Below are positions 30,601 through 44,491 of a stretch of DNA of 64,000 nucleotides, in pieces. Location of the stretch: contig CM039183.1 in NCBI GenBank assembly GCA_008360975.2, positions 11,063,762-11,127,761 of the forward strand. Direction: 5' to 3'. Made by a program: the position numbers and the translations under genes. Numbering within the stretch: the first letter of the stretch is position 1; each line of letters begins with the position of its first letter. The notes beneath the pieces are model-generated. The model was not told where the DNA came from and did no database searches. It saw only the letters and a list, made by a program, of their open reading frames with translations. This stretch comes from Lichenostomus cassidix. Its lineage: Eukaryota; Chordata; Aves; Passeriformes; Meliphagidae.

Positions 30601-33600
30601 GTATCTTCCTGAGCTTATGAAAGCCAGAAAGGAGGAACAAAATCTGATTTAAGGCAGGTCACCAACACCTTCAGCAACAGCAGGCTACCCTGTGCTTAAG
30701 GACACAGATTAAAAAAACATGACTCTAAGCTGAGAATCTGAATAAGTTATAACTTTGCATCTTCTTCCATTTGGATGATCAGCATTGAAGGTGTTATCCA
30801 AAGTAGGAATACGAATTGCCTTTGTTAATCTGAGTATATAAAAAGATTATTCTGATTGTAGTGACACAAGGGTTCATTGCAAAGGCTAGAGATGAGAATG
30901 AGGTACCCCTGACAGGTTTTACTAGATCTCAAACACCTTTCAAATTATCAGCTGTGAAGCAATTCCACCTCCAAGCTCAAATGAGAGACTGAGAATGACT
31001 GAAGCACCATATGGTTCTCAACACCAATTGGAGCTGGCTCTGACCCTAAATTTGGGGGTGCTTGTGTATGTACCACGCAGCACCTCAAAATGAAATTGCC
31101 AATTGCTTATGGGTTTTGAGACTCGAGAATCAATCAGGAGTAGGTGGGTGAAGAACGATTTCAAACAAGTACTTTTGAGCTGACAAAATGCAACTAAAAT
31201 TGTGAAGAAGCTCACAAAAGAAAACCCAGGTTCATTTTTTGTTACCACTTACACTCTTATGTGCTCTAACTCCCAGCCTTTGTGATGCTGAGGTTTACAG
31301 TATCCACCCGTTTCCATGAGCAGGATCCTTCAACCCCTTCCTTCAAATGCAGATTTCACTGTGTCAATGGGAATGCATTATATACAAGTTTCCTAGAGGC
31401 AAAGACTAGCCTACAATGCTTGCATCTACATGCAGACACTTTACAAAATGTGTACAGCATTTATACAATGTCTGCTCTTGGAAATTATAGAAGGACACTA
31501 ATTCTATCAGCAGCTGAAAGAACGACACTCTTCCAGAGATCCAAACTGCTATCTGAAGAGGAGTTTCAAAAATTCCACCAACTGCTAGGTCAAGCTGAAG
31601 AAACGCTACCTAATTAAACAGGAAATAATTACTAGTGTACTCTATAACAACAGTAGGATATCAGATAAAAAGTTTATATAAAACACTGCCACCAACTACA
31701 AATAAAAGCTTAAAACTATCAGGCTTTGTGTATCCTTCAAATGGAAACTGATAATATAAAGCATATAATGCTGCAACAAAGCCAAAAAGGCAAAGTCTAA
31801 GACAGGGGCTTCTGGGTTTGACCACTTCCTGTGTGAATTATTGAACAAAATTATTTTAAAGCAAGCCACTACTTCATTGGATAACTGGTCCCCATGTACA
31901 AAGGAAGCTTCCTGAGCCTGATTAGCTCTGCTCTTCAGGAAAATGCACCCAAATGACTCCCCAACCCTCTTGCTTCCAGCCCTTAGAGCCCTTCTCTTCA
32001 GCCCCTCTCAAACCCTCACAACTCCCACAGCTAAAAATTATTAGCTTCCACATCCTCATTGAAAGTGTGATACCACAACATGACAGAGTGACAACTTCAT
32101 AAAGCAATGCTTTGATAAAGTTGATGTTAAACAAAAACCTCTGTGCAAGGCACAGATTACTGGTTAAGGAAACCACAGTCCCAGAAACTAAGCCCTCTAG
32201 TACTTATTCAGTGCAGTAAAAATGGGATGGCAAAACACCCACCCCCTTTCTGCCTACCTAACAAGCTTCAAAAACTAATTAAAGCCGAATAGAGAGATGT
32301 CAAAACATAGACATTTATTCCTAACAAAGTCAAGAAGCTTCAAAAGCTGCAATGTCAGTCAGGAAGAAAGGAAGACTAAATGCCTATCAAAAAAGCACAC
32401 AGCTAAAAGACACAGTTTCAACATTTCAGAAGCAGCAAACTGAAGAAGAATTGCTGCCCTACTGGATCACCCCAGCAAAGAGAAGCAAAGGCACACACAT
32501 GCAGAGAAGAGGACTGCAAAATGGAAGTTCATCAAAATTCAGGTTCATCTGGCCTGGACATGTTCTCTTCCAGCAACACACAGAAGCTCTATCAGCAACC
32601 AGGCCCCCCCAAAATATGGATGATAGCAAAAAGCAGTAACTGTCATCAGGTATTCCCCAGAGATACCCAGAGAACCTTAAGTTTTCAGCATAAGGCAGTT
32701 AAGCTGATGGATACAAGACTTCCCTCACCAAAACCAACCTCCCTGCCAAAGGGCTGGGGAACAAAAAATCAGGCTTTCCTTTTCTGAAAAATGAGACCTC
32801 AAGCCAAGTGCACCCTACCGAGTTATGTGCCATTTGTTATCTGGCTGAAGCTATAAATGCCAAAAAGAACTGAAATAAGGCAGACACAGTATAATAGATA
32901 ATCTCTGTAGGAACAATAATCTTGCTAATAATCACAACTGTTTGAATTTCAGTAAAGGGAAAAGTAAAAGAAGGGCCTTTCTTGTAGTAATGTGCTGAAA
33001 ATCTTTGGAAGGGTCCAGCTGCACTAGACAAATGACCTGTGAGATGACAAATGAAGTTCATCCTTCATTAAATCAAAGCAATGAGTTTTTTTTCAAGATA
33101 TGCTGCGATATAAATCAATCACATCAATGAAAATAATGGACCTACAGTCACCTCAGAAAATACTTCCAAACTCTATGCAGTTACAACCAAATCCAAAGGT
33201 ACAAGGATGGGGTAAAACAGGAAACCTAACAATACAGTCTCTGTCAGAAAACCCTGTGAAAGCACTTGTAAGTGCTTAAAAGAAACCTTAAAAGAATGGC
33301 ACAACTCACAGAGTATCTGGGACTAGGGACTGTTAGAATGGGAATTTCACACCAAGAGACAGGAAAGTCTTCCTAAATGTGACAAGGATAAATGCAGAGC
33401 AAATTAAGCAACTGCCTCATCTAACTTCAGGAATATTTGCTGAAACTGAGCAGGACAGGACATTATCTCTGTTTCACAACCAATAAACCCTAATTCTTCT
33501 TTTACACCTTGATGACCACCCTATGCAATTAAATTCTTTGCAACTGTGAAATATAGAAACACAAAACCAGAAATTATCTGCACAAGGGATACATGAAGAA

Positions 33601-36600
33601 CTAAGCAATTCAGGTAACACTTCATCTCTTTCAACTAATTTGCAGTGGTGCTAGTTAGAATATACACATTATTGTTGAGTGTGAATATTTAATAGAGAGC
33701 TAATGGGATGAACAAGTTACCCATTACCTTTCTTGTGATGAATCCATTATGCTTTGCTCCAAGGCCTCTTTCAAAGCTGAACTTTGGTGGGAGTGCAGAC
33801 AATTATAAAATATTGGCTTGAGCCAAAAATCCGTACTGGCAGTGCACTGACATGTCCCTTTCCAGATACCTGCCTAGAGAGCAGGTCTCGTAGCAGCAAG
33901 ATTGTATCCATCTGACCCACATCCTCCTTCCCTTCCCATCTCCCTAGCTCAGTCCACACCACCAGCTCTTACGCCAAATATAATAAACTCGAGAATAGAG
34001 ACTCTGCCTCTCTTTTCTTCAATATATATAATTTATCTTTTTTAAAACAAAACAAACATTTAAACCATGCCTTGCTCTAGCTCAGTTCAACTAGAACAGA
34101 GTAAGGGAAATAGATGATACTCTGCTCTGCATTCATCTCCTCAATGCTTTGCCAGGAAAGCAGGTTCCAGAAAGTCCGCATTTAGCAAGACTCAGCATAA
34201 CAAGACTGTCATCTTATGAAGGCAATAATCCCTACTTGCTAGCAGCAGAAACACTTTCCTACGTGGCTCTCTCTGCTAAGGGGGTAAAACCACAAATTAC
34301 AGCTTGAAGCTGCCTGAGTACATGCAGTGCTTGAAACCACTCTGCTGAAATCCCACCATTGATGAGCACCATTGTCACATTGGTGATTTCAACTCCACAC
34401 AATTATTTCATCAACCTCAAAGTTCACCTACAGGTGACAGGTGAAGGAAAAAAAAAAAAAAGGGGCTTTATGAAACCACTCACAAACATAAGATAAGGCA
34501 TTAGTACGCTCACATGTGGATGACACTTCAGACTATATTGCTACTTCTTTGTCACATTAAAAATAACTGGCTTTCATTGTTGCTTTTGGGCTACTTTTAT
34601 GCTCCACTTTGAAGACACCTTGGGCAAGACATTGCCTCAGAATGAAACAGGCAATAACCCACACAGGAGAAATGCACCTCTCATTGTCCCTACAGTGTCC
34701 ACAATCTAATCAGAAAACACCTCTCATCTAGATGAAATAATTATAATACCAGCCTAGTGTATCCTGGTCCTGCTCTATCACCTTCTATCTCAGCTGGTAC
34801 AGACACATTGTAAGCATCAACAAATCCACTCTACACTACAAACAAGAAAAAGTCACAAGCAGTGCCAAACACTGGCCACTCACAGAGCACCAAACTGAAG
34901 GTTACTGCAATTTAAGTATGATAAAACATCAACGAAACCTTCACAAATCCAATTAAATTTAACAGGTTTCACATGCACGGTGGTATTGCATACATAAATA
35001 TTCAAAACTCTGTAGCTGGAGGTAACATCCTTAAAATGAAGCCATAAAGACAAGCGACATGGTTAATTCACATCCATCAAAATCACATACAAAGCACTGA
35101 AAAAAATCTGATTGATAAGGTATCAGAGCCAATATGCCAGTTAGAAACTGGAGCAGAAAGAGACATGCACAACATAAAAGAGTTTGCAGAAAAACAAAAA
35201 CACAGAGCATAAGGCAAGTAGACTTGGACAAGTAAAACGTCAGCATAGTACACAAACACTCAAAGAAAGCTGGCAAGGTGGGGCAAACAACACAAAACCC
35301 CCTTTCAATTAAACAATTAATAAAGCACAGAGTTAGCACACCAAGAGTGCAGTAACAAGAGGATTTAGATCCTGAAACTTCAATGGCGTTTAAGCAAGAT
35401 GAGATTAAACCAAAACCAGCCCAATCCAAACAAGACTTCATTCTAGGCACATTCACTTAAAAGTGAAAGGTAGCATTAGCACTAGTTCTGTGCATCTCAA
35501 ATTGTGGAATGGCTCTGCATGTTTCCCCACAGTCCTGCCTACCAATACAAATTTCCTTAAACACAGACATGATGTGTGTGATGACAAAAACAGGCCAGAA
35601 GATGCTTGGAAAGCACACGGTTCAAATAACGCTTCCACCAGGCTGCACATGACAAACTTCAGCTCTCCCTTCTGCTCCAAAGCCAAAGAGGAGCTGGTAA
35701 CAACCACTGTCATCCTACCCAGAGAGGGGCTGCCACATCCCAACAGGCAACTGGACACACAAATAACAACATACACTGGCAGAGCAGAGAAAAACGACGA
35801 AATACACTATAGAGCATTCAAAAAATCTCCTCAAAACCCCATCCGAATTATGATCAGCTGCTTTTGCTTTAGCTTTGATTTTCCTCCGTTTGTTGAAGTT
35901 AGGTCGGAATCCTGGAAGGCTCTCATCCTAACGACACCAGTTTGCCCTCCACACGGTCAGAGTCCCGTTTCACACCGACACAAACACAACATCCACCGGC
36001 ATTCCCACATAAGACGGCGACGGGAGCAGGAACCGGGATTCACACGATGACATTTGGGCTGCAACCGAGCGAGCAAGCCCCCCACAGCCCTACAGCCCCC
36101 GGCTCGCTCTAGAAGGGACCCGATCCCCAAGCTCTGCCCGTGACACAGCCTCCCCAGCCGGCACCGGCCAGAGCCGGCCGCCGGGGAGGCTCCACGGCCG
36201 CCGGGAGCCGGGACAGGGCCGGTCCCGCACCGCCTGCCCCGCAGCGCCCAGGCGGCCCCGGGGGTTCCCTTAAATCAGGGTCGCTGCCTCGCACGGCTCT
36301 GTGGCGCTGGGGACGCGGCGGGGCGGGCAGGGCGGCAGGGCCAGGCGCTCAGCGGGGCCGTGCCGGGGCGGCAGCGCAGACCCCGCCGGAGGGGGGCAGC
36401 CTCGCCGGCCTCGGAAGGGCCGGGGGACGTCGCGGGGTGACGGAAGCCCGCATCTTGGAGGAGCCGGCTGCTTGACAGCGGCAAGGGGGACACAGGCGAC
36501 ACCCCCGCCGGGCCGCGGTGCGGCACCCACCTTGTAAACGTCGCCGTAGGTGCCGCTACCGATGCGCTGGATGAGCTCGAAGTCCTCCTGGGGGTTGCGC

Positions 36601-36641
36601 CGGGACAGGTCGCACACCCGCCCGCCTCCGCCGCCGCTCAT
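3626..36641 (-). CDS. MAP4K3: MAP4K3 (GLK) kinase gene, 5' part: exons 1-15
   Basis: Encodes a STE20/GCK-family serine/threonine kinase known to act upstream of JNK and to take part in amino-acid/mTORC1 and NF-kB signalling in the cytoplasm. Fifteen exons sum to 1131 nt (377 codons) with consistent phases and GT-AG introns. Kinase motifs seen in order: glycine loop GSGTYGDV (exon 1), AAIK lysine (exon 2), helix-C Glu in QQEIIMMK (exon 3), hinge MEFCGGGSL (exon 4), HRDIKGAN (exons 6-7), DFG (exons 7-8), activation loop [11 protein letters not shown] (exon 8), APE as MAPEV (exon 9). The linker follows (DFDDDDPE, then [16 protein letters not shown]). The match to human MAP4K3 is close enough to separate it from MAP4K5, MAP4K2 and MAP4K1. 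The human protein is about 890 residues, so the proline-rich and CNH parts lie past the left edge. No frameshift or premature stop is seen. Confidence 0.96.
6297..6355 (-). CDS. MAP4K3: MAP4K3 exon 14 (linker)
   Basis: Completes Phe, then encodes [19 protein letters not shown], a conserved linker segment of MAP4K3. The last residue is Phe where human has Leu. Acceptor CTTTAG, donor GTGAGT; leaves in phase 0. The intron towards exon 15 (3689-6296) shows only a very short TG run near 4.93 kb. Confidence 0.94.
7322..7397 (-). CDS. MAP4K3: MAP4K3 exon 13 (linker)
   Basis: Encodes [20 protein letters not shown] then RSEIN and one base of the next codon. It matches the human linker ([15 protein letters not shown]..) but is one residue shorter near the start. 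Acceptor TTCTAG, donor GTAAGC; phases 0 to 1. The intron towards exon 14 (6356-7321) shows no element. Confidence 0.92.
11595..11705 (-). CDS. MAP4K3: MAP4K3 exon 12 (end of kinase domain)
   Basis: Encodes [20 protein letters not shown] then [17 protein letters not shown], ending the kinase domain and starting the acidic linker. Small changes from human: Asn-Arg for Ser-Arg after QPL, and Met-Asn-Asn for Val-Asn-Asn. Acceptor TTTCAG, donor GTAGGA; phase 0 on both sides. No element recognised in the intron towards exon 13 (7398-11594). Confidence 0.96.
11809..11890 (-). CDS. MAP4K3: MAP4K3 exon 11
   Basis: Completes Trp, then encodes [20 protein letters not shown] and TAEKLLQ, the last helices of the kinase domain including the conserved Arg of KKRP. 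It is separated from exon 10 by an 81-nt intron. Acceptor TTACAG, donor GTATAA; leaves in phase 0. Confidence 0.95.
11972..12034 (-). CDS. MAP4K3: MAP4K3 exon 10
   Basis: Encodes [20 protein letters not shown] then K (first codon split with exon 9): C-lobe of the kinase. Acceptor CTTCAG after a long poly-T tract, donor GTAAGT; phases 2 to 2. The intron towards exon 9 is about 300 nt, with nothing else in it. Confidence 0.95.
12337..12468 (-). CDS. MAP4K3: MAP4K3 exon 9 (APE motif)
   Basis: Completes Trp of GTPYW, then encodes [20 protein letters not shown] and [20 protein letters not shown] up to HPM. These are the APE motif and the helix-F region. Acceptor GTTTAG. The donor is GTTAGT, with T at the third intron position, a departure from consensus. 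Phases 2 to 2. Confidence 0.96.
12576..12616. repeat. AT/CA-rich microsatellite-like run
   Basis: Alternating TA dinucleotides pass into ACACACAT and GTGTG in the intron between MAP4K3 exons 8 and 9. Short and imperfect. Confidence 0.6.
13329..13460 (+). mobile_element. CR1 LINE 3' fragment
   Basis: Matches the 3' end of avian CR1: a CTGGAGCT..AAGCATTTGGACAATGCTC core, then CTCAGGCACATGGTGTGA, GCAGGGCTAGGAGTTGGACT and CCATGATCCCTGCAAGTCCC. It is truncated at the 5' side and has lost the terminal octamer repeats. It lies in the intron between MAP4K3 exons 8 and 9, antisense to the gene. Confidence 0.85.
14802..14874 (-). CDS. MAP4K3: MAP4K3 exon 8 (DFG, activation loop)
   Basis: Encodes [20 protein letters not shown] then GTPY. 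It includes the DFG magnesium site and the activation-loop Ser in KRKSFIG, matching the regulatory Ser170 of the human kinase. Acceptor AATAG, donor GTAACT; phases 1 to 2. The intron towards exon 9 (12469-14801) contains a CR1 3' end at 13.33-13.46 kb and a short AT/CA repeat at about 12.58 kb. Confidence 0.96.
15529..15571 (-). CDS. MAP4K3: MAP4K3 exon 7
   Basis: A 43-nt microexon encoding [14 protein letters not shown], with the metal-binding Asn of the catalytic loop. Acceptor TTTAAAG, donor GTGAGT; phases 0 to 1. The intron towards exon 8 (14875-15528) shows no element. Confidence 0.95.
17659..17706 (-). CDS. MAP4K3: MAP4K3 exon 6 (HRD catalytic loop)
   Basis: Encodes [16 protein letters not shown], the catalytic loop with the HRD Asp and the following Lys. 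Acceptor ATGCAG, donor GTAAGT; phase 0 on both sides. I see nothing recognisable in the intron towards exon 7 (15572-17658). Confidence 0.96.
17919..17946. repeat. Perfect 11-bp inverted repeat in AT-rich DNA
   Basis: Arms CTAAATATCTT (17919-17929) and AAGATATTTAG (17936-17946) flank a 6-base loop. Related TATCTAATATCT words lie on both sides (about 17.88-17.97 kb), so the whole 90-base stretch has partial dyad symmetry. Intronic in MAP4K3. Confidence 0.85.
19240..19728 (+). mobile_element. CR1 LINE fragment with RT remnant, internally deleted
   Basis: The 5' part reads like the CR1 reverse-transcriptase region: GTGTCCCTCAGGGCTCC, then TTTAAACTCTTCATCAATGA, giving [16 protein letters not shown] in one frame. 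It then jumps to the CR1 3' region (ACTTTTTAGCAGGGCCTGT, GAGGGTGGGGAACCCCTGGA, GCCCCATCCCTGGAAACATT, GGTTGGATGGGGCTCTGAGC). The element is degenerate and cannot code. It lies antisense within the intron between MAP4K3 exons 5 and 6. Confidence 0.92.
20486..20541 (-). CDS. MAP4K3: MAP4K3 exon 5
   Basis: Encodes [19 protein letters not shown] (first codon split with exon 4). Human has LQIAY where this sequence has QQIAY. Acceptor TTTCAG, donor GTAGTG; leaves in phase 0. The intron towards exon 6 (17707-20485) contains a CR1 fragment (19.24-19.73 kb) and an AT-rich hairpin (17.92 kb). Confidence 0.95.
22783..22847 (-). CDS. MAP4K3: MAP4K3 exon 4 (hinge)
   Basis: Encodes [20 protein letters not shown] then YH: the hinge and start of the C-lobe, identical to the human residues I recall. 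Acceptor TTTAG, donor GTATGT; phases 2 to 1. No repeat family recognised in the intron towards exon 5 (20542-22782). Confidence 0.96.
25649..25739 (-). CDS. MAP4K3: MAP4K3 exon 3 (helix C)
   Basis: Encodes [20 protein letters not shown] and then [10 protein letters not shown]. The Glu of QQEI is the helix-C partner of the catalytic lysine. Acceptor TTTCAG, donor GTACAG; phases 1 to 2. I see no recognisable element in the intron towards exon 4 (22848-25648). Confidence 0.96.
27942..27999 (-). CDS. MAP4K3: MAP4K3 exon 2 (catalytic Lys)
   Basis: Encodes [19 protein letters not shown], with the ATP-binding lysine in AAIK. Acceptor TTTACAG follows a poly-T run; donor is GTAAGT. It enters in phase 0 and leaves in phase 1. 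I see no recognisable element in the intron between it and exon 3 (25740-27941) apart from a short CA run near 27.28 kb. Confidence 0.96.
28591..28725 (-). mobile_element. TguSINE1-like SINE (tRNA-Ile head, CR1-type tail)
   Basis: Read on the minus strand, 28725-28652 resembles tRNA-Ile: AGCTGTGTTGGTCAGAACAT, GGTATTAATGGCATCAAGG, then TTTGACACCTGTATGGGCCA, with decayed A and B boxes. It runs into a tail at 28652-28591 that is the reverse of ACAGAATATTCTGAGTTGGA and AGGGCTCCACAAGGATCATC, the CR1-like end used by passerine TguSINE1. Family assignment is from memory of the consensus. Lies in MAP4K3 intron 1, in the same orientation as the gene. Confidence 0.82.
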
Positions 36642-37110
36642 GGTGCCAGGGGAGGCCCCGCTCGGCCGCGACCCCCCGGGCCCCGGGCGGAGACGGGGAG
36701 CGAACGCGGCGGCCCCGAGCGCTCACCGCCAGCGCGCAGCCCGCCCCGCCAACATGGCGTCCGCCGCCGCTGCGCGCAGGCGCGGGACAGCGCCCGCCTT
36801 CCTTCCCGGGGCCGTGCGTCCTGCGCGTGCGCGGCGCTGGCCCGGGCCGTGGCGGACCCGGTTCCCTCACGGCCCGACGGCCCCGCCCCGGCGGGGAGCG
36901 GCATCGCGGGCCCGGGGACCGCCCTCGTCCTAGGGCAGAGCCGGAGCGGGCAGCCGGCACCCTCTGCAGCCGGGCCCGTGGCGGGAGAGCCCGCGGGTCC
37001 GGCTGAGGACTCGCAGATTCACCAGCCCCGGGCCCGGCGCCGCTGCAGCACCGGAGCCCGAGCGCACCGCGGTGCTGTCCCCGTGCACCAGGGACCGCCT
37101 CCCCTGTTCC
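36100..37110. promoter_or_regulatory. CpG island: MAP4K3 promoter and exon 1
   Basis: A sharp change from AT-rich intron to G+C-rich sequence with dense CpG, covering MAP4K3 exon 1, the start of intron 1 and about 470 bases upstream of the ATG. No TATA box is evident. An AACATGGCG word at about 36751-36759 fits a YY1 site, common near starts of TATA-less genes. The transcription start cannot be fixed from sequence. CpG-island promoters are often divergent, so a plus-strand transcript is possible but unproven. Confidence 0.85.
36531..36641 (-). CDS. MAP4K3: MAP4K3 exon 1 (start codon, glycine loop)
   Basis: Starts at ATG 36641 and encodes 37 residues. [10 protein letters not shown] is followed by [20 protein letters not shown] and TYGDVYK, the start of the kinase domain with its glycine-rich loop. 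It ends in phase 0 at donor GTGGGT. This ATG is chosen because it is in frame and directly precedes the conserved [11 protein letters not shown] block. The human protein starts MNPGF before the same block, so the poly-Gly leader differs. Intron 1 is about 8.5 kb (28000-36530); it holds a SINE at 28.6 kb and an isolated plus-strand ORF at 31.3 kb. Confidence 0.95.
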
Positions 37111-42440
<5,330 letters not shown>

Positions 42441-43075
42441 GCCACAGGTGACACTAAACTGGGAGGATCACTAGCCTAACAAATGGCAAAACGTCTACCC
42501 AGAGGGGTCATAGTCAACCTGAGAGGTAGCACCTTGTGGTGTCCTAGGAGGAGAGGAGAACAGCTCTGCACAGGGGGTGACACAACATTCAACCAGGCTG
42601 GAAGATTCCATCTGCCTGACAGCCCTGCTGAGAAGGACTTGGGGTTTCAGCAGACAACGAGCTGACCATTACCCAGAAGTATGTTCCCATCACAGATAAG
42701 ATAAACAGGCTACACTAGCAGTCACACATCTAGCAGAGCCAGAAGAGATTTCTACCCACTCTGTTCCAAGCTGGTGAGGCCTCTCCAAGATTCATCTCCA
42801 GCGTTAGGTCCTTCAGTTCAGGAGGGATGTGGCAAAACAGGAAAGGAGCCAGCTGAGACTACAAAAATGTTGAGGGACCTGGAACACAGTGCCTCTGAGG
42901 GGAAGGGGCTGGACTTGGGTAGTCTGGTGAAAAGAAGGCAGAGGAGACATCTCCCAGGAGCCTGTGACTGCTGGAAAGGCAGTGACAGACAGGAGTGCAA
43001 AACTCCTGCAGCATCAGGCAATGCAGCAAGGGATGACAACTGTAGAATGCAGCTTGGGAGGTCCACAAGTAGTTC
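42441..43075 (+). mobile_element. Degraded CR1 LINE fragment
   Basis: Ordered CR1 words are still visible: CAGGTGACACTAAACTGGGA, CCCTGCTGAGAAGGACTTGG, GGTGAGGCCTCTCCAAGATT, GTTCAGGAGGGATGTGGCAA and GAGGGACCTGGAACACAGTG. It is heavily diverged and has small deletions. It covers the region between the RT and the 3' end and does not reach the terminal octamers. Confidence 0.75.
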
Positions 43076-43898
43076 TCAGCAATAGTAAGTTTTAGTCTCC
43101 TGAAATACAGTTAGCCTTTAAATTAAAGTCTCTTTGCTTACCCACCCAAAGCACCTTGTCAGAATCAAGGGAAAGCAAACAAAAGAAAGCAACAAAACCC
43201 CAAACAGGCCAAGCCCCAGACACACTACTAATTGTATTTCCATACTAATCCCAGCAGAGGAACACAATGCACGAGTCCATCTGAGCTTGCCAAGTTGCAA
43301 ATGCTTGTCCAAAATAGCATCTGAAAGCAATTTGCAGTAATTTTCTATAAAAATAGTTCACTGCCAGATCAACAGCAATGGGAAAGCCTTGAATTAGACT
43401 ACCCCCCTCCTACCCCACAAATACCTTTTGTATAGACTGAAAGAACTTCTAAGAGCTCTCTCTTTTTGGTAGACTTTTTCCACATGTTTCTTTGCAGGTA
43501 GACATTGTTCTTAGTTGTTTATCCACTTGACGAGTTTTTCTGTCTTCTACACTGAGTCCTTGGAGTAACATTACCAAGTAAGGAAAAATATTCTTTTTTG
43601 CTAGAGGTAAGTCTCTTCACATGAAAAAGCTAAAACATACCCAGTAGACACATGCAAATGCTGCAAAGAATTAACACAGAAAATAGTTTATTTTCCACTC
43701 CAGGAGATTTCAAGGGCAACATCTCAAACCCACCAGAAATAAGCTTTAAAGTAATGCTGCAAGACACATGGGAAAACCTACATCCAGCTCTCAAAAAGAG
43801 CAGGAAACTTCTTCAGGCAAGATGTGCTCCTAAAAATATTGCAGCAGGTGAAAATCCACTTATATTTAATATTACCACATTTGGGTTTGCAGTTTGAG

Positions 43899-44140
43899 TC
43901 ACAGAATCATTTAGCTTGGAAGAAACCATTAAGATCATCCAACCCAACCATCAACCTAACTCTGCCAAATCCACCACTGAAACATGTCCTTAAGTGCCAC
44001 ATCTATACATCTTTTAAACACCTCCAGGAAAGGTGACACAACCACTTCCCTGGGCAGTCTGCTCCAATGCTTGACAAGCCTTTTGGTAAAGTCTTTCTTT
44101 ACCAAAGAAATTCCTCTCAATACCAAGAAGCTTTGACTAA
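43899..44140 (-). mobile_element. CR1 LINE 3' fragment, reverse orientation
   Basis: Plus-strand words CACAGAATCATTTAGCTTGG, ATTAAGATCATCCAACCCAA, CACCTCCAGGAAAGGTGACA and CCACTTCCCTGGGCAGTCTG are the reverse complement of a CR1 3' end. The element's 3' end is at the low coordinate. Confidence 0.92.
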
Positions 44141-44454
44141 ACAAGGATTTGAGGACCCTGGTCTCATAACATTATGTTAGAATAAAAAGATCTGAAACGC
44201 TATTAGGCATCTTCCACCTCTCTTAAAAACAAAAGAGAGAAAAGCAGTACCTTAGGACATCCAAAGAAAGTGAGGTGAACTAACATATGGCACAGGATTT
44301 GTTCCAATCAGCAGGGCTCCACTGGATCACTGCCATACTGCTTTTCAAATGTATCAGGATTTATGTTATGAAGGTTAGATGTTCATCCTGTTCTGTCTGG
44401 GCAGAACTCAGTACCTGGCAGCTTTGGATGCCAGCTGCAAATAATAAAACACCT

Positions 44455-44491
44455 AAGCATGTCAAACATGTCAAGCATGTCAAGCATCATG
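44455..44491 (+). repeat. Short tandem repeat of CATGTCAAG
   Basis: Three to four imperfect copies of the nonamer (CATGTCAAA, CATGTCAAG, CATGTCAAG, CATCATG). The total length is under 40 bases. Confidence 0.8.
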
